Below are positions 34,468 through 43,380 of a DNA stretch of 64,000 nt, in pieces; the stretch's first letter is position 1, and every line of letters begins with the position of its first letter. A program made the position numbers and the translations under genes. The notes under the pieces were generated by a model. That model had not been told where the DNA came from, did no database searches, and saw only the letters and a program-made list of their open reading frames with translations. This stretch comes from Martinezella tropici. Lineage in GTDB: Bacteria > Pseudomonadota > Alphaproteobacteria > Rhizobiales > Rhizobiaceae. The stretch is taken from assembly GCA_000799755.1 (NCBI GenBank), contig JUHI01000026.1, positions 21,778-85,777 on the forward strand. The letters run 5' to 3'.

Positions 34468-35931
34468 ATGAAACCGGGACAACTATTCGCGGAATTGTGG
34501 CAAATCGTCGAACCCTATGAGGCTGAGGCGACGCTTGCCCCATGGTCCGGACGGCACGCAGCTGAATTCGGGCGGCTCGTCGAGCTCTTGGAGGGAGCGT
34601 CAACTGCAGACGTTCCAGCCATGGTAACCGACTATCTTGGCCGCCGGTTGGTGGCGTTCAGCTGTGAGGTCGACACGCCCCATGAACGTGCCTTTGTGGT
34701 GATGTGCGCCCTCGACCAGGTAGCGATGCGCATCCATCCCTCTATCAAGACGCGGCTCCCTGGCCGCTCATCGGCAGGTGGACAGATGTTGGCGGCGATG
34801 CGGGCGGAGCGGACGATGACAGGCGCCTATGCCGAGTTGTCTGGCAAAGGCTTCGTCCTTCCCAAAGGCCTGTTGATGCCGGGCAAGGAGCGGACAAAGG
34901 GATTAGAACAAAGTGGGGTTGCGCTCGCTCATCAGTTTTCCTTTCTGAGCTTCGTTCCTGACCTGCAGAAAAGTTTCAAATTGCGGCCGATGGCGCCGCC
35001 GCCAAGTCAAATCTATGTTTCGCACGACGCGGCTCAAAAAGTGGGCCTTGCGCCAATTGCCGAGGATCGTGACGACTTCGAATTTTCGGTGTCGGACCGA
35101 CGCCATAAAGCGTTTCTGGACACGGTGCCGCGTTCGTCGATTACGGACGTCAGGATCGAAAACGAAGTCTCGGCTCTGTTGGATAAGGGAGCGGGCCTCG
35201 TTGTCTTGCCTGAACTCGTCGCCACCAGCTCAGCGGTTATGGGCCTTGCCGAAACGTTGCGCCGGGCGGCCCGCTTAGGTCACTCGTTGGTACTGACGGG
35301 AAGCGGCCCTTCCGAAGAGAGGTCAAAAGGGCTCGACAGGCCGTTCAATGAGGCCGTTGTCATGACGGGTGCCGGCGAAGTCCTGTTTCGTCAACGCAAG
35401 CTGAATGCGTTCAACATGGCCGCGCCCCGTATGAAGCAGTGCGCCCTACCCCGCGCAGACGGTCACGACGATGACTCGCACATGGAAGATTGCGCCACCG
35501 GAAGCGAATTGGTGCTTTGCGACATCCTCGGACTTGGGCGGGTGATGGTGCTGATTTGCGAAGATCTTGAGCAACAGACGCCGGGCGGAGACGCTGCGCT
35601 GCATGCACAACCCGACTGGATCTTGACGCCGGTCCTGGATGTGGGCCTCGTATTCGGTCGGTGGGAATACCGTCGCGCCGTTGAAATTGGTCGCAAGACC
35701 GGCTCGCGTGTTGTCGTCAGCTGTTCTGCCACCCTCGAGGTTCGCAGTCTCGGTAAGCAGAACCTCACTGAAACCGGACCGAACGCCGTCCGCACCGGCT
35801 TCTGCTTCGATGGATCGGTCGAGATGCGTGCTCTGCACCTTGAAACGGGCGGGCCAGCCTTAGGCCATCATATGCTGGTCGAATGGAACCCGAGAACCTG
35901 GAAAAAACACAAGCTGGTCGAGGAAAGCTGA
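34468..35931 (+). CDS. Nitrilase-fold hydrolase, putative effector
   Basis: 487 residues from the ATG at 34468, 4 bp after the ATPase stop. The C-terminal half (about 220-450) is a carbon-nitrogen hydrolase domain with the Glu-Lys-Cys triad: E249 in V-L-P-E-L, K311 in R-Q-R-K-L, C364 in L-I-C-E-D. The enzyme class cleaves amide or nitrile C-N bonds or makes amides. The N-terminal 200 residues are not recognised and may bind the ATPase or the substrate. Stand-alone metabolic nitrilases are about 260-330 residues, so this is enlarged. Coupling to a TPR-ATPase suggests a switched effector, possibly on a nucleotide or cofactor amide; the substrate is unknown. Confidence 0.78.
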   Translation: MKPGQLFAELWQIVEPYEAEATLAPWSGRHAAEFGRLVELLEGASTADVPAMVTDYLGRRLVAFSCEVDTPHERAFVVMCALDQVAMRIHPSIKTRLPGRSSAGGQMLAAMRAERTMTGAYAELSGKGFVLPKGLLMPGKERTKGLEQSGVALAHQFSFLSFVPDLQKSFKLRPMAPPPSQIYVSHDAAQKVGLAPIAEDRDDFEFSVSDRRHKAFLDTVPRSSITDVRIENEVSALLDKGAGLVVLPELVATSSAVMGLAETLRRAARLGHSLVLTGSGPSEERSKGLDRPFNEAVVMTGAGEVLFRQRKLNAFNMAAPRMKQCALPRADGHDDDSHMEDCATGSELVLCDILGLGRVMVLICEDLEQQTPGGDAALHAQPDWILTPVLDVGLVFGRWEYRRAVEIGRKTGSRVVVSCSATLEVRSLGKQNLTETGPNAVRTGFCFDGSVEMRALHLETGGPALGHHMLVEWNPRTWKKHKLVEES

Positions 35932-36018
35932 ACCCGCGAACGCGACGGCCTCGCTTTGGTAATGTCGTTTTGCATTTAATCGCAAGACTCCGCATCCAAT
36001 AATTCAACAAGATAGCGC

Positions 36019-36218
36019 GGCACTTAAATTGAGATCAGGCACTTAATCTGAGATTCGCCGGTTCGATTTGGCACTTAGTGTGAGATTCACCACCTGGAAA
36101 AAGATGACCACCGATGGCCAAGCTTCATCGGAAAATGCGAAATATTACAGAACGCTATTTCGGAATCGGAGAGCGTCAAGCGCCGAAAAACCAACTGGCG
36201 AATCTCAGATTAAGTGCC
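36019..36218. mobile_element. IS21-like end remnant or miniature element
   Basis: A perfect 22-bp inverted pair, 36038-36059 (GGCACTTAATCTGAGATTCG and CC) and 36197-36218, brackets about 137 bp. Two degenerate direct copies of the same end repeat lie at 36019-36036 and 36070-36091. Repeated copies of the end motif inside one terminus are typical of IS21-family ends. The interior could encode about 20 residues of a transposase start but no more. It is a remnant or a non-autonomous derivative, directly abutting a broken ProQ/FinO-like gene. Confidence 0.6.
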
Positions 36219-36253
36219 ATGAGCTGCCGGAACGGGCGCATTCTTACAGTTAA

Positions 36254-36606
36254 ATGCCAAACGACAGCGGCTTGTTCGAAGATCTCAAAAGCCGCTTGAA
36301 TCCCCGCGTTGGAACGACTGTCCTGAGACGCGCAGTCGCTGCGTATGTCCATTCAAAGCGGTACTATTTCGCGAGCGCCCAGCCAAACGCCATGCGTTAT
36401 GATTTAGAAGGTGAGTGGTTGAGCCGGTCTCTGCAGCTGACCGAATGCTGGCGCAGGAGCGCTTTATGACCTTGAAGCGGGACAAAGGACCACCCTCGCC
36501 TGCTATCGTTGATGACAATGTCGCGGCTATAATACCAAGCAAAAATGGAATACTCCGCGCCGCCCTGCTTTCACGAAAAAGAACTCCCGGTCCGGCACCC
36601 CACTAG
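36254..36606 (+). pseudogene. ProQ/FinO-like RNA chaperone, frameshifted
   Basis: The first frame (36254-36469) encodes V-L-R-R-A-V-A-A-Y-V-H-S-K-R-Y-Y and M-R-Y-D-L-E-G, the C-terminal core of ProQ/FinO domains. The continuation expected after D-L-E-G (V-E-P-V-S-A-A-D-R-M-L-A-Q-E-R) is found in another frame from about 36415 to 36606, so there is a frameshift near 36410. The N-terminal third of the domain also appears missing, possibly removed by the adjacent IS remnant. FinO/ProQ proteins bind RNA hairpins; near repABC one might have acted on the replicon's antisense RNA. It is unlikely to be functional now. Confidence 0.6.
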
Positions 36607-36642
36607 ATTTTTCGCACCGCTGCGCGCGTCGACACGTTTGAA

Positions 36643-36658
36643 GTTAGGCGCGCCTAAC
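36643..36658. promoter_or_regulatory. parS-like palindrome 1
   Basis: GTTAGGCGCGCCTAAC, a perfect 16-bp palindrome. It keeps the GTT...GC...AAC frame of repABC parS sites, with differences at positions 6 and 11. Repeated exactly at 36820 and imperfectly at 37234, all just downstream of repC. Likely bound by RepB for partition. Confidence 0.7.
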
Positions 36659-36819
36659 TCGTAGCCACCCATCATGTGTACGCTTCAAGGTCGCCCGTTA
36701 GCCTGCCCCAAATCTCGCACCCTGTCTTGGTGCCCTAGCTGGCAATGATCGAGCCATGTTAAAGGATGACCGGCGAGCAGAGGTCGAATCCATGTTGCGC
36801 GCGCCACTGACACAGGCAA

Positions 36820-36835
36820 GTTAGGCGCGCCTAAC
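36820..36835. promoter_or_regulatory. parS-like palindrome 2
   Basis: An exact second copy of GTTAGGCGCGCCTAAC, extended to a 20-bp palindrome with flanking AA and TT. Distance to copy 1 is 177 bp. Confidence 0.7.
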
Positions 36836-37233
36836 TTCACACCGCAGAAGTGGGCCTGCCCTCACCTCTTTACGCTGCCCAGGTGCCTCTCCGATCGGTG
36901 GCGTCGAACCCCTATTCTGGCGGCGATCGGGAGTTCCAATGATCGTCGCGCATGCACCAATATGTTCAAGGCTCAGATGTCTGCATACGCCTTGTTAGAC
37001 TCCCACCGAACAACCTCGACACCTCGTGTCTACGCCCATCTTGAAACACCGACCAATTCCGCATTTCTATATCACCGCCCGGATCCGGCTCGACACCGAA
37101 TGCCCTGCACCCTTGAGGGACAATCACCCCGAGACGAATTTGGCGAGGCCACTCCCGGAACGGCGGGAACACGCATCAAACGGCTTAAAATTGACGCGAG
37201 ATAAAAGAGGCGCGACTAAAACTCCGGGCAGCA

Positions 37234-37249
37234 GCTAGGCGCGTCTAAC
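37234..37249. promoter_or_regulatory. parS-like palindrome 3, overlapping the repC stop
   Basis: GCTAGGCGCGTCTAAC, differing from the perfect copies at two positions. It contains the repC stop codon (37235-37237), so the last RepC codons double as the site. Confidence 0.55.
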
Positions 37250-38449
37250 TGCTGCCCCACTGTTCACCTTCAGCTGCGCCATGACCATCGGGCCGAGCGA
37301 AAACTCTCCTCGTTCCCAGCGCCCGGTCAAATCGCGCAAGTAGCCACCAGGCGAGGTGATAAAGTTCGCCCTCTCGAGAATACAGGCGATCGCGATTGCC
37401 GCATTTTCCGGCCCCATCACATCGCAAGCATCTTGATAAGCCGATGGGCTCACACCCAACATCGATCTGACAACAACGGCAGCCAACATCAGATCACGCC
37501 AGCCTCCCACCACACCGCCTTGTCCATAGTCGCAAATCTGCGGGCACGCCTTTAGCACAACGCTCAACGGAAAGGATGTGGTCGCCAGACGCGAGGGCAA
37601 ATCAACTCCACCAGACCTCGCCCCCTGCTCTTTTTCAGAGCGAGGTTCAAGTTCACGGATGGATTCGGGTTTTGAATTCTGTATGTGGCGCTCATTATGA
37701 GCATCATTGGTGCTATTAATTTCGATTTCCTCGTGAATATTCAGACGCCTAAGCACTTCAGCATAAAGCAACTGCATTTCGCTGAGCACGTTACCGACGT
37801 CTGCCTGCGACGGTGTGCGGGGGAGGCGAGCTATTAGATTGAGATAAATGTCCTCGATTGCTTGCCAATCGCCCTCCGCGCCTTCCTCGATAGCCGCGCT
37901 GATCAGTTTACGAACGTCCCTTCGGCATATTGTTAGTGTCTCCTTTGCCCTTCTGAACGCAACACGGGCAGCCACGACCTCCTGCGCCATCAAAGCAAGT
38001 TCATCAGCCCGCGCCAGAAGCGGAGACAGGTCGAAGCCGAAGGCCGTTTCGATATCGCCGTCACGATCCTTCCGCGCAAATCTCTTTCCGTTGGCGCTGT
38101 CTTTTCGCACAATCAGACCGGCGTCGACGAGGATTGCGAGATGGCGCCGAAGCGTGGCCCCAGCAATGCCGTGGGCGCGCAGTGTCAGCTGAGCATTCGA
38201 AGGAAAGACAATCATCTGTCCGTCCTGGCGCAGTTCATTGGTCGGAAGGAACGTTAGAAGCGCATCCAGGATGGCGACGCTGCGATCCTGAAGGCCAAGC
38301 GTTTCCCGGGCCTCAGCAACATCTCGGAACACTTTCCACTTTTCGACAGACTTACCAGGCTTGATCTCGTTCGCAGCCAGTTGCCGCTTCACGAGGGCAA
38401 GCGTCATCGACCGCCGCCCAAACGGCGTCGTCACATTTCCCGTATGCAT
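37235..38449 (-). CDS. repC: RepC replication initiator
   Basis: 404 residues, the full length of rhizobial RepC initiators. The N-terminus has the P-F-G-R-R-S/T-M-T-L-A-L-V-K pattern. The winged-helix DNA-binding region includes P-S-N-A-Q-L-T-L-R-A-H-G-I-A-G-A-T-L-R-R-H-L (about 105-127). The C-terminal domain has the G-P-E-N-A-A-I-A-I-A-C-I-L-E-R motif. A locally AT-rich segment within the gene (about 37675-37745) fits the replication origin, which in repABC plasmids lies inside repC. A parS-like site overlaps the stop. It is separated from repB by a 186-bp spacer expected to encode an antisense RNA. Confidence 0.96.
   Translation of the reverse strand: MHTGNVTTPFGRRSMTLALVKRQLAANEIKPGKSVEKWKVFRDVAEARETLGLQDRSVAILDALLTFLPTNELRQDGQMIVFPSNAQLTLRAHGIAGATLRRHLAILVDAGLIVRKDSANGKRFARKDRDGDIETAFGFDLSPLLARADELALMAQEVVAARVAFRRAKETLTICRRDVRKLISAAIEEGAEGDWQAIEDIYLNLIARLPRTPSQADVGNVLSEMQLLYAEVLRRLNIHEEIEINSTNDAHNERHIQNSKPESIRELEPRSEKEQGARSGGVDLPSRLATTSFPLSVVLKACPQICDYGQGGVVGGWRDLMLAAVVVRSMLGVSPSAYQDACDVMGPENAAIAIACILERANFITSPGGYLRDLTGRWERGEFSLGPMVMAQLKVNSGAAVRRA
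37675..37745. other. Possible replication origin within repC
   Basis: An AT-rich island inside an otherwise GC-rich gene, corresponding to the RepC linker that reads E-I-E-I-N-S-T-N-D-A. In studied repABC plasmids the origin maps to such a segment in repC. No iterons are visible, so this rests on family knowledge and base composition. Confidence 0.45.
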
Positions 38450-38635
38450 CGTCTTTCACCTTTCAGAAGGCAAAAAAAATGAGCTCACCAAAATGGCGCC
38501 GAGACTCTTGACGAAGATTCATGGAAATGCGATTCTCTGTCTTGCTACAGAACAGATAAGGGCTTCCACGACGGCGACGTTGAGGGGGCTCTTTTCTTTT
38601 GCGGTTTTGACTCCGTGGCTTGTTGATCCAGCGTG
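38450..38635 (+). ncRNA. repB-repC spacer, expected antisense RNA (incA-alpha) site
   Basis: In repABC replicons the spacer between repB and repC encodes a small antisense RNA, transcribed opposite to repC, that limits RepC synthesis. Here that would be the plus strand. The spacer has the right size, and GAGGGGGCTCTTTTCTTTT (38583-38601) could be its 3' end. I could not define a convincing hairpin pair by eye, so boundaries are uncertain. Confidence 0.4.
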
Positions 38636-39625
38636 CTATTTCGCTGAGCGGTGCTCGCGATACAGTTTTTCAAGCTTCTCCAGGACGAGCGCGGCAAACT
38701 CAGGCGCTTCTTTCCTGTCGATGGCGATTTCCAGTTTCCCGTCCGTGTTCAGCACTCTCGCAAGGCGCTTTCCGTCGTCGGCGGTCCACACGTCAACAGC
38801 CGCTCGAGCTGGCCGCGGTTTCAAGTGCGCGACAACAGCCTTGAAGCGTGCCTCAGAGGGGAGGGCCTTAGTTTCCGCCGATTCGAGAAACAGCTTGGCC
38901 GAATCGAGCGATCCGTCCTTGGCAAGCAGGTCTGCGAGCTCAACCCAGCTTCGGCGCCCCACACCCGGGGCGGCACCGATTGCATTGATTAGATCCCGGG
39001 GGATCCTGACCACGACAGACAGCATGTAAGATAGATCGCTCTTATAGACAGACAGGGCCGACATGATGACGTCCCTGGAAAAGCGCTGCTGCAAATTGTC
39101 GGCAAAGAGGGCTTTCTCGATATAAGTGAGATCCTCGCGCTCGTTGTTCTCCTGTCCCTGCGCCACAACGAGTTGCTCATCCGTCAAATCGCGAACGATT
39201 GCCTTGACCGGGCGTTTAAGCGCCTGAACGGCGCGAAGCCGACGGTGACCAAACGCCACTTGATAGCGGCCGGCCTGGTCCGGGTGCGGGCGGACAAGAA
39301 TAGGCACCTGCTGGCCTTGCTCCTTAATCGAACTAATCAGCCCGTCGATATCGCCGGGCATGCGGTCTTGCACAAAGGAAGGCTCGACCTCGCCGGGGTC
39401 GATCTCGATCACAGTCTGGCCCTCTGCAAGTCGCCGCTCGATCTCATCTGCACGGGCCTGACGGGCCTTCTCCTCACGGATCGTGGACCCGACCTGCTTG
39501 ACAAGCTTGTTGTCCGCCGAGGATTCGTCAGACTGCACAGACGTTGAAAGCAGCGGGCGGCCCTGTGTCTTTGCCGGACGCGCAGCATCGACCTGTACGA
39601 GGTTTAGAAGGTTCTTCCGGCTCAT
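38636..39625 (-). CDS. repB: RepB partition (ParB-type) protein
   Basis: 329 residues. It starts S-R-K-N-L-L-N-L, as rhizobial RepB proteins do. The ParB box is G-H-R-R-L-R-A (about residue 125), followed by Q-E-N-N-E-R-E-D-L-T-Y-I-E-K-A and a helix-turn-helix region (about 175-235). The C-terminal part would dimerise. It binds parS and works with RepA in segregation. It overlaps the repA end by 4 bp, so the two are translationally coupled. Likely target sites are the GTTAGGCGCGCCTAAC palindromes downstream of repC. Confidence 0.95.
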   Translation of the reverse strand: MSRKNLLNLVQVDAARPAKTQGRPLLSTSVQSDESSADNKLVKQVGSTIREEKARQARADEIERRLAEGQTVIEIDPGEVEPSFVQDRMPGDIDGLISSIKEQGQQVPILVRPHPDQAGRYQVAFGHRRLRAVQALKRPVKAIVRDLTDEQLVVAQGQENNEREDLTYIEKALFADNLQQRFSRDVIMSALSVYKSDLSYMLSVVVRIPRDLINAIGAAPGVGRRSWVELADLLAKDGSLDSAKLFLESAETKALPSEARFKAVVAHLKPRPARAAVDVWTADDGKRLARVLNTDGKLEIAIDRKEAPEFAALVLEKLEKLYREHRSAK

Positions 39626-40836
39626 GCGGCTCTCCCCCAGGATTTCTTGATCAGGGTTTCGATTTCCTCATTGACGTTGTTCATCGCCTCGAGGGCACGG
39701 TCGTATGTGCTGCGCGTAAACTGACCTCTCTCGACCTCGTAAAGGGTCTGGTTGGTCAGTCCGGCATCAGAAACGGCCGTCGTCTTGAGCATTGGGAAAT
39801 TTAAGACGTGGGAACCAAAGATCGACCGCAAATAGCCCACCATCTGGTTCTGCGGCCCATCGGCAGGCTCAAAGCGCGTAATCAGGTAGCGCATCCACGA
39901 AAAGTCGACGTTTCCCCCCGCTGTGGCCACCTCCCGAAGGAGCTCAGCCACCATCGCCAGGAACTGGTTCATCGACATAACGTCCAGCATCTGGGGATGA
40001 ACCGTCACTATCACCGACGTCGCCGCGGTGAGGGCGGACAGCGTGAGATAGCCAAGCTGCGGCGGGCAGTCGATGACAACCACATCGTAGTTGCTTTCAA
40101 CCTCGTCCAAAACCTGGCGAACCCGGTCGAAGAACATCACATCGCCTACTTGGCGCTTCATCAGCGCGCGCGGGGTATCGTGCTCAAATTCCATAAGCTC
40201 CAGATTTCCCGGGATCAGGTGGAGATCGGGAATGTATGTCGAACGGATGATCTCCTGGACGGGCCGGCGCTCGTCATCATATCGGATCGCGCCGTACATG
40301 GTTTCGTTGGAACCGACATCCAGTTCGGGCTGGTTGCCGAAGAGCGCCGACAGGCTCGCCTGCGGATCCAGATCGAGAGCAAGAACCCGGTACCCCCGCA
40401 ATCCCAGATACTGCGCCAGGTGCGCCGCCGTTGTGGTTTTGCCGGAGCCACCCTTGAAGTTCATGACTGATATAACTTGTAGCGCTTCGCCATCGCGTCG
40501 GTGCGGAAGATACCGCCTGTCAGCGCGGCCGACACGATCGAGATGCCTGCGGATCTTGTCGATGTCTTCGACCGAATACGAACGGCGGCCGCCCGCCGTC
40601 GTGCTCACCTCAAGATCTTCGATATCGTTCGATACCTGACGAAGGTAGACCTCCTTGACACCCACGAGCTTGGCAGCTTCTGATGGCTGGAAATGCCGAA
40701 TCCCTTTCTCGGCAACCGGTGGGAAAGTGCTCAGGTGATGAGCTTGAAGCTGCGCTGCAAGCGCAGAGGAGTGCCGTTCGATGAGTTCGACCAACGTCTC
40801 CTGTGCCGCCAATTTTTTCTCAGCCGTTCGCTTCAT
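39622..40836 (-). CDS. repA: RepA partition (ParA-type) ATPase
   Basis: 404 residues. The N-terminal helix-turn-helix region (about 45-110, with S-E-A-A-K-L-V-G-V and G-G-R-R-S-Y) autoregulates the operon. The ATPase domain follows: deviant Walker A N-F-K-G-G-S-G-K-T at 126-134, Walker A' with L-D-L-D-P-Q-A-S, Walker B with V-V-I-D-C-P-P-Q. It is first in the repABC operon. An inverted repeat CAACAGCG/CGCTGTTG (40856-40899) 20 bp upstream may be its operator. Confidence 0.96.
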   Translation of the reverse strand: MKRTAEKKLAAQETLVELIERHSSALAAQLQAHHLSTFPPVAEKGIRHFQPSEAAKLVGVKEVYLRQVSNDIEDLEVSTTAGGRRSYSVEDIDKIRRHLDRVGRADRRYLPHRRDGEALQVISVMNFKGGSGKTTTAAHLAQYLGLRGYRVLALDLDPQASLSALFGNQPELDVGSNETMYGAIRYDDERRPVQEIIRSTYIPDLHLIPGNLELMEFEHDTPRALMKRQVGDVMFFDRVRQVLDEVESNYDVVVIDCPPQLGYLTLSALTAATSVIVTVHPQMLDVMSMNQFLAMVAELLREVATAGGNVDFSWMRYLITRFEPADGPQNQMVGYLRSIFGSHVLNFPMLKTTAVSDAGLTNQTLYEVERGQFTRSTYDRALEAMNNVNEEIETLIKKSWGRAA

Positions 40837-41212
40837 TTTTCAGCCCGATATTTCACAACAGCGCTTTGGGGCGGCCAAAACCGATTTACACCGCTGTTGC
40901 AATAAGCCCCGATTCTGGCGTGCGGGCAAGCTATTTATGGTAAACGAATTCTTAACGAACCTGCTGGTCTTAAAGGAAAATCGGCTCTCTTCACCCGCAA
41001 ATTCCAAGCGAAACAAGCGTTTGACGTATTTAGGCGCACATCCGAAAGTCCTCGCAAAAAGCAGTTGAGAATACAGGCGCATGCCTCGTTTTCCTGCGTC
41101 GGAGCTTGCTTTCGGGTGGAGAACCGAGCGACTCAGTGCGGTGGCGTGTCCAGCCCACAACCTTATTCGACTTCAAAGGCGCCGCGGATAGCAATACCGA
41201 CAAAACAAATGA
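40837..41212 (-). promoter_or_regulatory. repABC promoter region
   Basis: Gene-free, AT-richer than its surroundings. Inverted arms CAACAGCG (40856-40863) and CGCTGTTG (40892-40899) lie immediately before repA and are candidates for the RepA autorepression site. No certain -35/-10 pair was assigned. Confidence 0.5.
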
Positions 41213-42358
41213 CTACGAGAACAATCGGGCCGCGCGCCCGGTCCGTCGGGTAGCGCTGTTGTAATAACTCGACGCCTGCTGCACCGAACGATGACGAGAT
41301 TGCTCCATCGCCTCCGGAAGAGAAATGCCCCGATTGGCGGCTTCGGTCAAATATCCAGACCGCAATCCGTGTGCGGAAAACTCCCCACGCTCTAATCCAG
41401 CCAGTTCCACCCGCTGCTTGATGATCGCATTGACCGACTGCGGATCGATCGCCCGTCGCGAAACAGTACCCCAGCGCCCGATTCCCCTGAAGACGCTGCC
41501 CTTGTCGATCTTCGCCGCCGCCAGCCAGGCCTTCAACGCCTCGACAGGCCGACCTGTGAGGTAGACGACGTCATCCTGCTCGCCCGTCGTGTTTTTGGTT
41601 CGGCCGAGATGGATGGCGAGTGAGGGGAGGGGAGGGCCCTCGGGCGCCTCGACAGGCGGCTCGACTGTCAACTGCTCGACGCGTAAAGCGGCAACTTCAC
41701 TGCGTCGGCGGCCGCCGGAGGCAAAGGCGACCATGAGAATTGCTCGGTCGCGGACATCACGCAGGCTGTCCGTTGAGCACGTCGCCAGCAGCTTTGCCAG
41801 AACGTCGCCTGTGACGGCCTTGGCGCTCTTCCGCTTTCGGGTCCGCGGGACCGCGCGCACGGCAAGGCGAATGGCGGATTTGAGGGCAGGGGAGGCGAAG
41901 GCGCCTTCGAGGCCGCGCCATTTCGTCAGTGTCGACCAGTTGGCCAGGCGACGGCGCACGGTTGCCGGCGCATGCGGGCCGGTCGATTTCAAGAAACCCT
42001 GCCGGCGCAGATTGTCGGCGACGTCGGGCGGCATGCCATGATCGAGATCGACTGCCCGCTTTTCCGGATCCCACAAATGTTGCGCGACGAATTTGAGCAG
42101 CAGCGCCTCGGGCGCCGGCCAGGGCAGTGATTTTCCGGTGGCCGCCAGTCCCCAGGCCTCGAGGTAAGCGAGATCGGAGGTCAGCGCTCTGAGTGTGTTG
42201 TCGCCCATGCCTTGGTTGACGAGATGGCGCAGCGTCTCGACATCCTGGTCGGTCAACAACTCCGCGAGCTCGTCGCGCCGTTCTAGCGGCAGGACGGCGG
42301 CAATGTTGTCGAGTTCTTCCGATCGGCGTTGGACGGCGGATTTCTGCGATGGCGGCAT
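41213..42358 (-). CDS. Tyrosine recombinase/integrase
   Basis: 381 residues. An N-terminal SAM-like core-binding domain (about 20-165) is followed by the catalytic domain with G-G-R-R-R-S-E-V (first arginine), S-A-H-G-L-R-S-G (His and second arginine), S-R-H-R-S (His) and S-S-Y-Y-N (tyrosine nucleophile). The set is complete, so it should be active. It lies 375 bp upstream of repA. It may resolve plasmid multimers or mark a former integrative element; no attachment-site pair was found. Confidence 0.92.
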   Translation of the reverse strand: MPPSQKSAVQRRSEELDNIAAVLPLERRDELAELLTDQDVETLRHLVNQGMGDNTLRALTSDLAYLEAWGLAATGKSLPWPAPEALLLKFVAQHLWDPEKRAVDLDHGMPPDVADNLRRQGFLKSTGPHAPATVRRRLANWSTLTKWRGLEGAFASPALKSAIRLAVRAVPRTRKRKSAKAVTGDVLAKLLATCSTDSLRDVRDRAILMVAFASGGRRRSEVAALRVEQLTVEPPVEAPEGPPLPSLAIHLGRTKNTTGEQDDVVYLTGRPVEALKAWLAAAKIDKGSVFRGIGRWGTVSRRAIDPQSVNAIIKQRVELAGLERGEFSAHGLRSGYLTEAANRGISLPEAMEQSRHRSVQQASSYYNSATRRTGRAARLFS

Positions 42359-42601
42359 TTTGGCTCCTGATCGGGCACACCGAGTGTCGATCCGCTTGAT
42401 TGAGCAGAATCAATTCCGTTGGAATGTTACAGCTTATTCCCTGCCAGGATCATTGGAATCTTCCGGATTCGCCGGAATGCGCGATGTGTGGACATGTTCA
42501 TCATTCAACCGTTAACCATACGGCGTAAGACGCCACACAAGGACGCCTATTGTCTGAACAGACATCCTTGCTGAAGATGCGTATGGCGATCACGTTGTTT
42601 T

Positions 42602-43291
42602 TTAGATTGCCTTGCCGATCAGCGCGCCGACGATGCCCGTGGTCACCATCGCAAGCGCTCCCCAGAAAGCCACTCGGAATGCCGGCTTCGGAACGTTGGC
42701 ACCCCCGGCGCGTGCGCTGAGAGCACCAAGTAGAGCCAAGGCGACAAGCGACACTGCCGGAATGGCCAGATGTATTGAACCGCCAGGTGCCAGAATGGCG
42801 GTGAGCAGTGGAATGGCCGCGCCGGTCGCGAATGTTGCGGCTGACGTCAACGCAGCTTGTACCGGACGGGCGGTGGATGTGTCGGTGATACCGAGTTCAT
42901 CGCGGGCATGTGCGCCCAGCGCGTCATGGGCGGTCAACTGCCGCGCCACCTCAAGCGACAATTCCGGCGACACACCACGGGCTTGGTAGATGCTTGCCAG
43001 CTCCTGAAGTTCGAGTTCGGGGGCGTCTTCGAGTTCACGTTTCTCGCGCGCGAGGTCTGCGGCCTCGGTATCCGACTGTGAGCTGACGGAGACATATTCA
43101 CCAGCTGCCATGGCCATCGCGCCGGCTGCAAGCCCGGCGAATCCGGCGACGATAACCTCATTTGCTGTCGGCGAAGCGGAGGCGATCCCGACCATAAGGC
43201 TGGCGGTGGAGATGATCCCGTCGTTTGCGCCCAAGACGGCGGCGCGCAACCAGCCAATGCGATCTATCGAATGTCGTTCACTGTGGGTCAT
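42602..43291 (-). CDS. VIT-family iron/manganese transporter
   Basis: 229 residues. VIT1/CCC1 family: R-A-A-V-L-G-A-N-D-G-I-I-S-T-A-S (first helix), G-A-M-A-M-A-A-G-E-Y-V-S-V-S-S-Q-S-D (second helix and metal-binding start), a cytoplasmic acidic helical segment (about 75-135), then three more helices. Eukaryotic members move Fe2+ or Mn2+ into vacuoles; bacterial members presumably export the metal from the cytoplasm. It has no obvious partner and lies between the integrase and the histidine kinase. Confidence 0.9.
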   Translation of the reverse strand: MTHSERHSIDRIGWLRAAVLGANDGIISTASLMVGIASASPTANEVIVAGFAGLAAGAMAMAAGEYVSVSSQSDTEAADLAREKRELEDAPELELQELASIYQARGVSPELSLEVARQLTAHDALGAHARDELGITDTSTARPVQAALTSAATFATGAAIPLLTAILAPGGSIHLAIPAVSLVALALLGALSARAGGANVPKPAFRVAFWGALAMVTTGIVGALIGKAI

Positions 43292-43380
43292 TGCTACCAG
43301 CCTTCCTTGCGACGAGGGAGAACCGCGAATGTTCGCGTTATTTTAGAAGCATTCTAATTTTGACATACTGTCGTGTGCCG

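Larger units (their letters stand above)
36607..37233. other. Non-coding region downstream of repC
   Basis: About 630 bp between the ProQ remnant and repC. It contains two perfect parS-like palindromes (listed separately). No gene with a credible start or family was found; the open frames over 36960-37240 look random. Confidence 0.55.
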
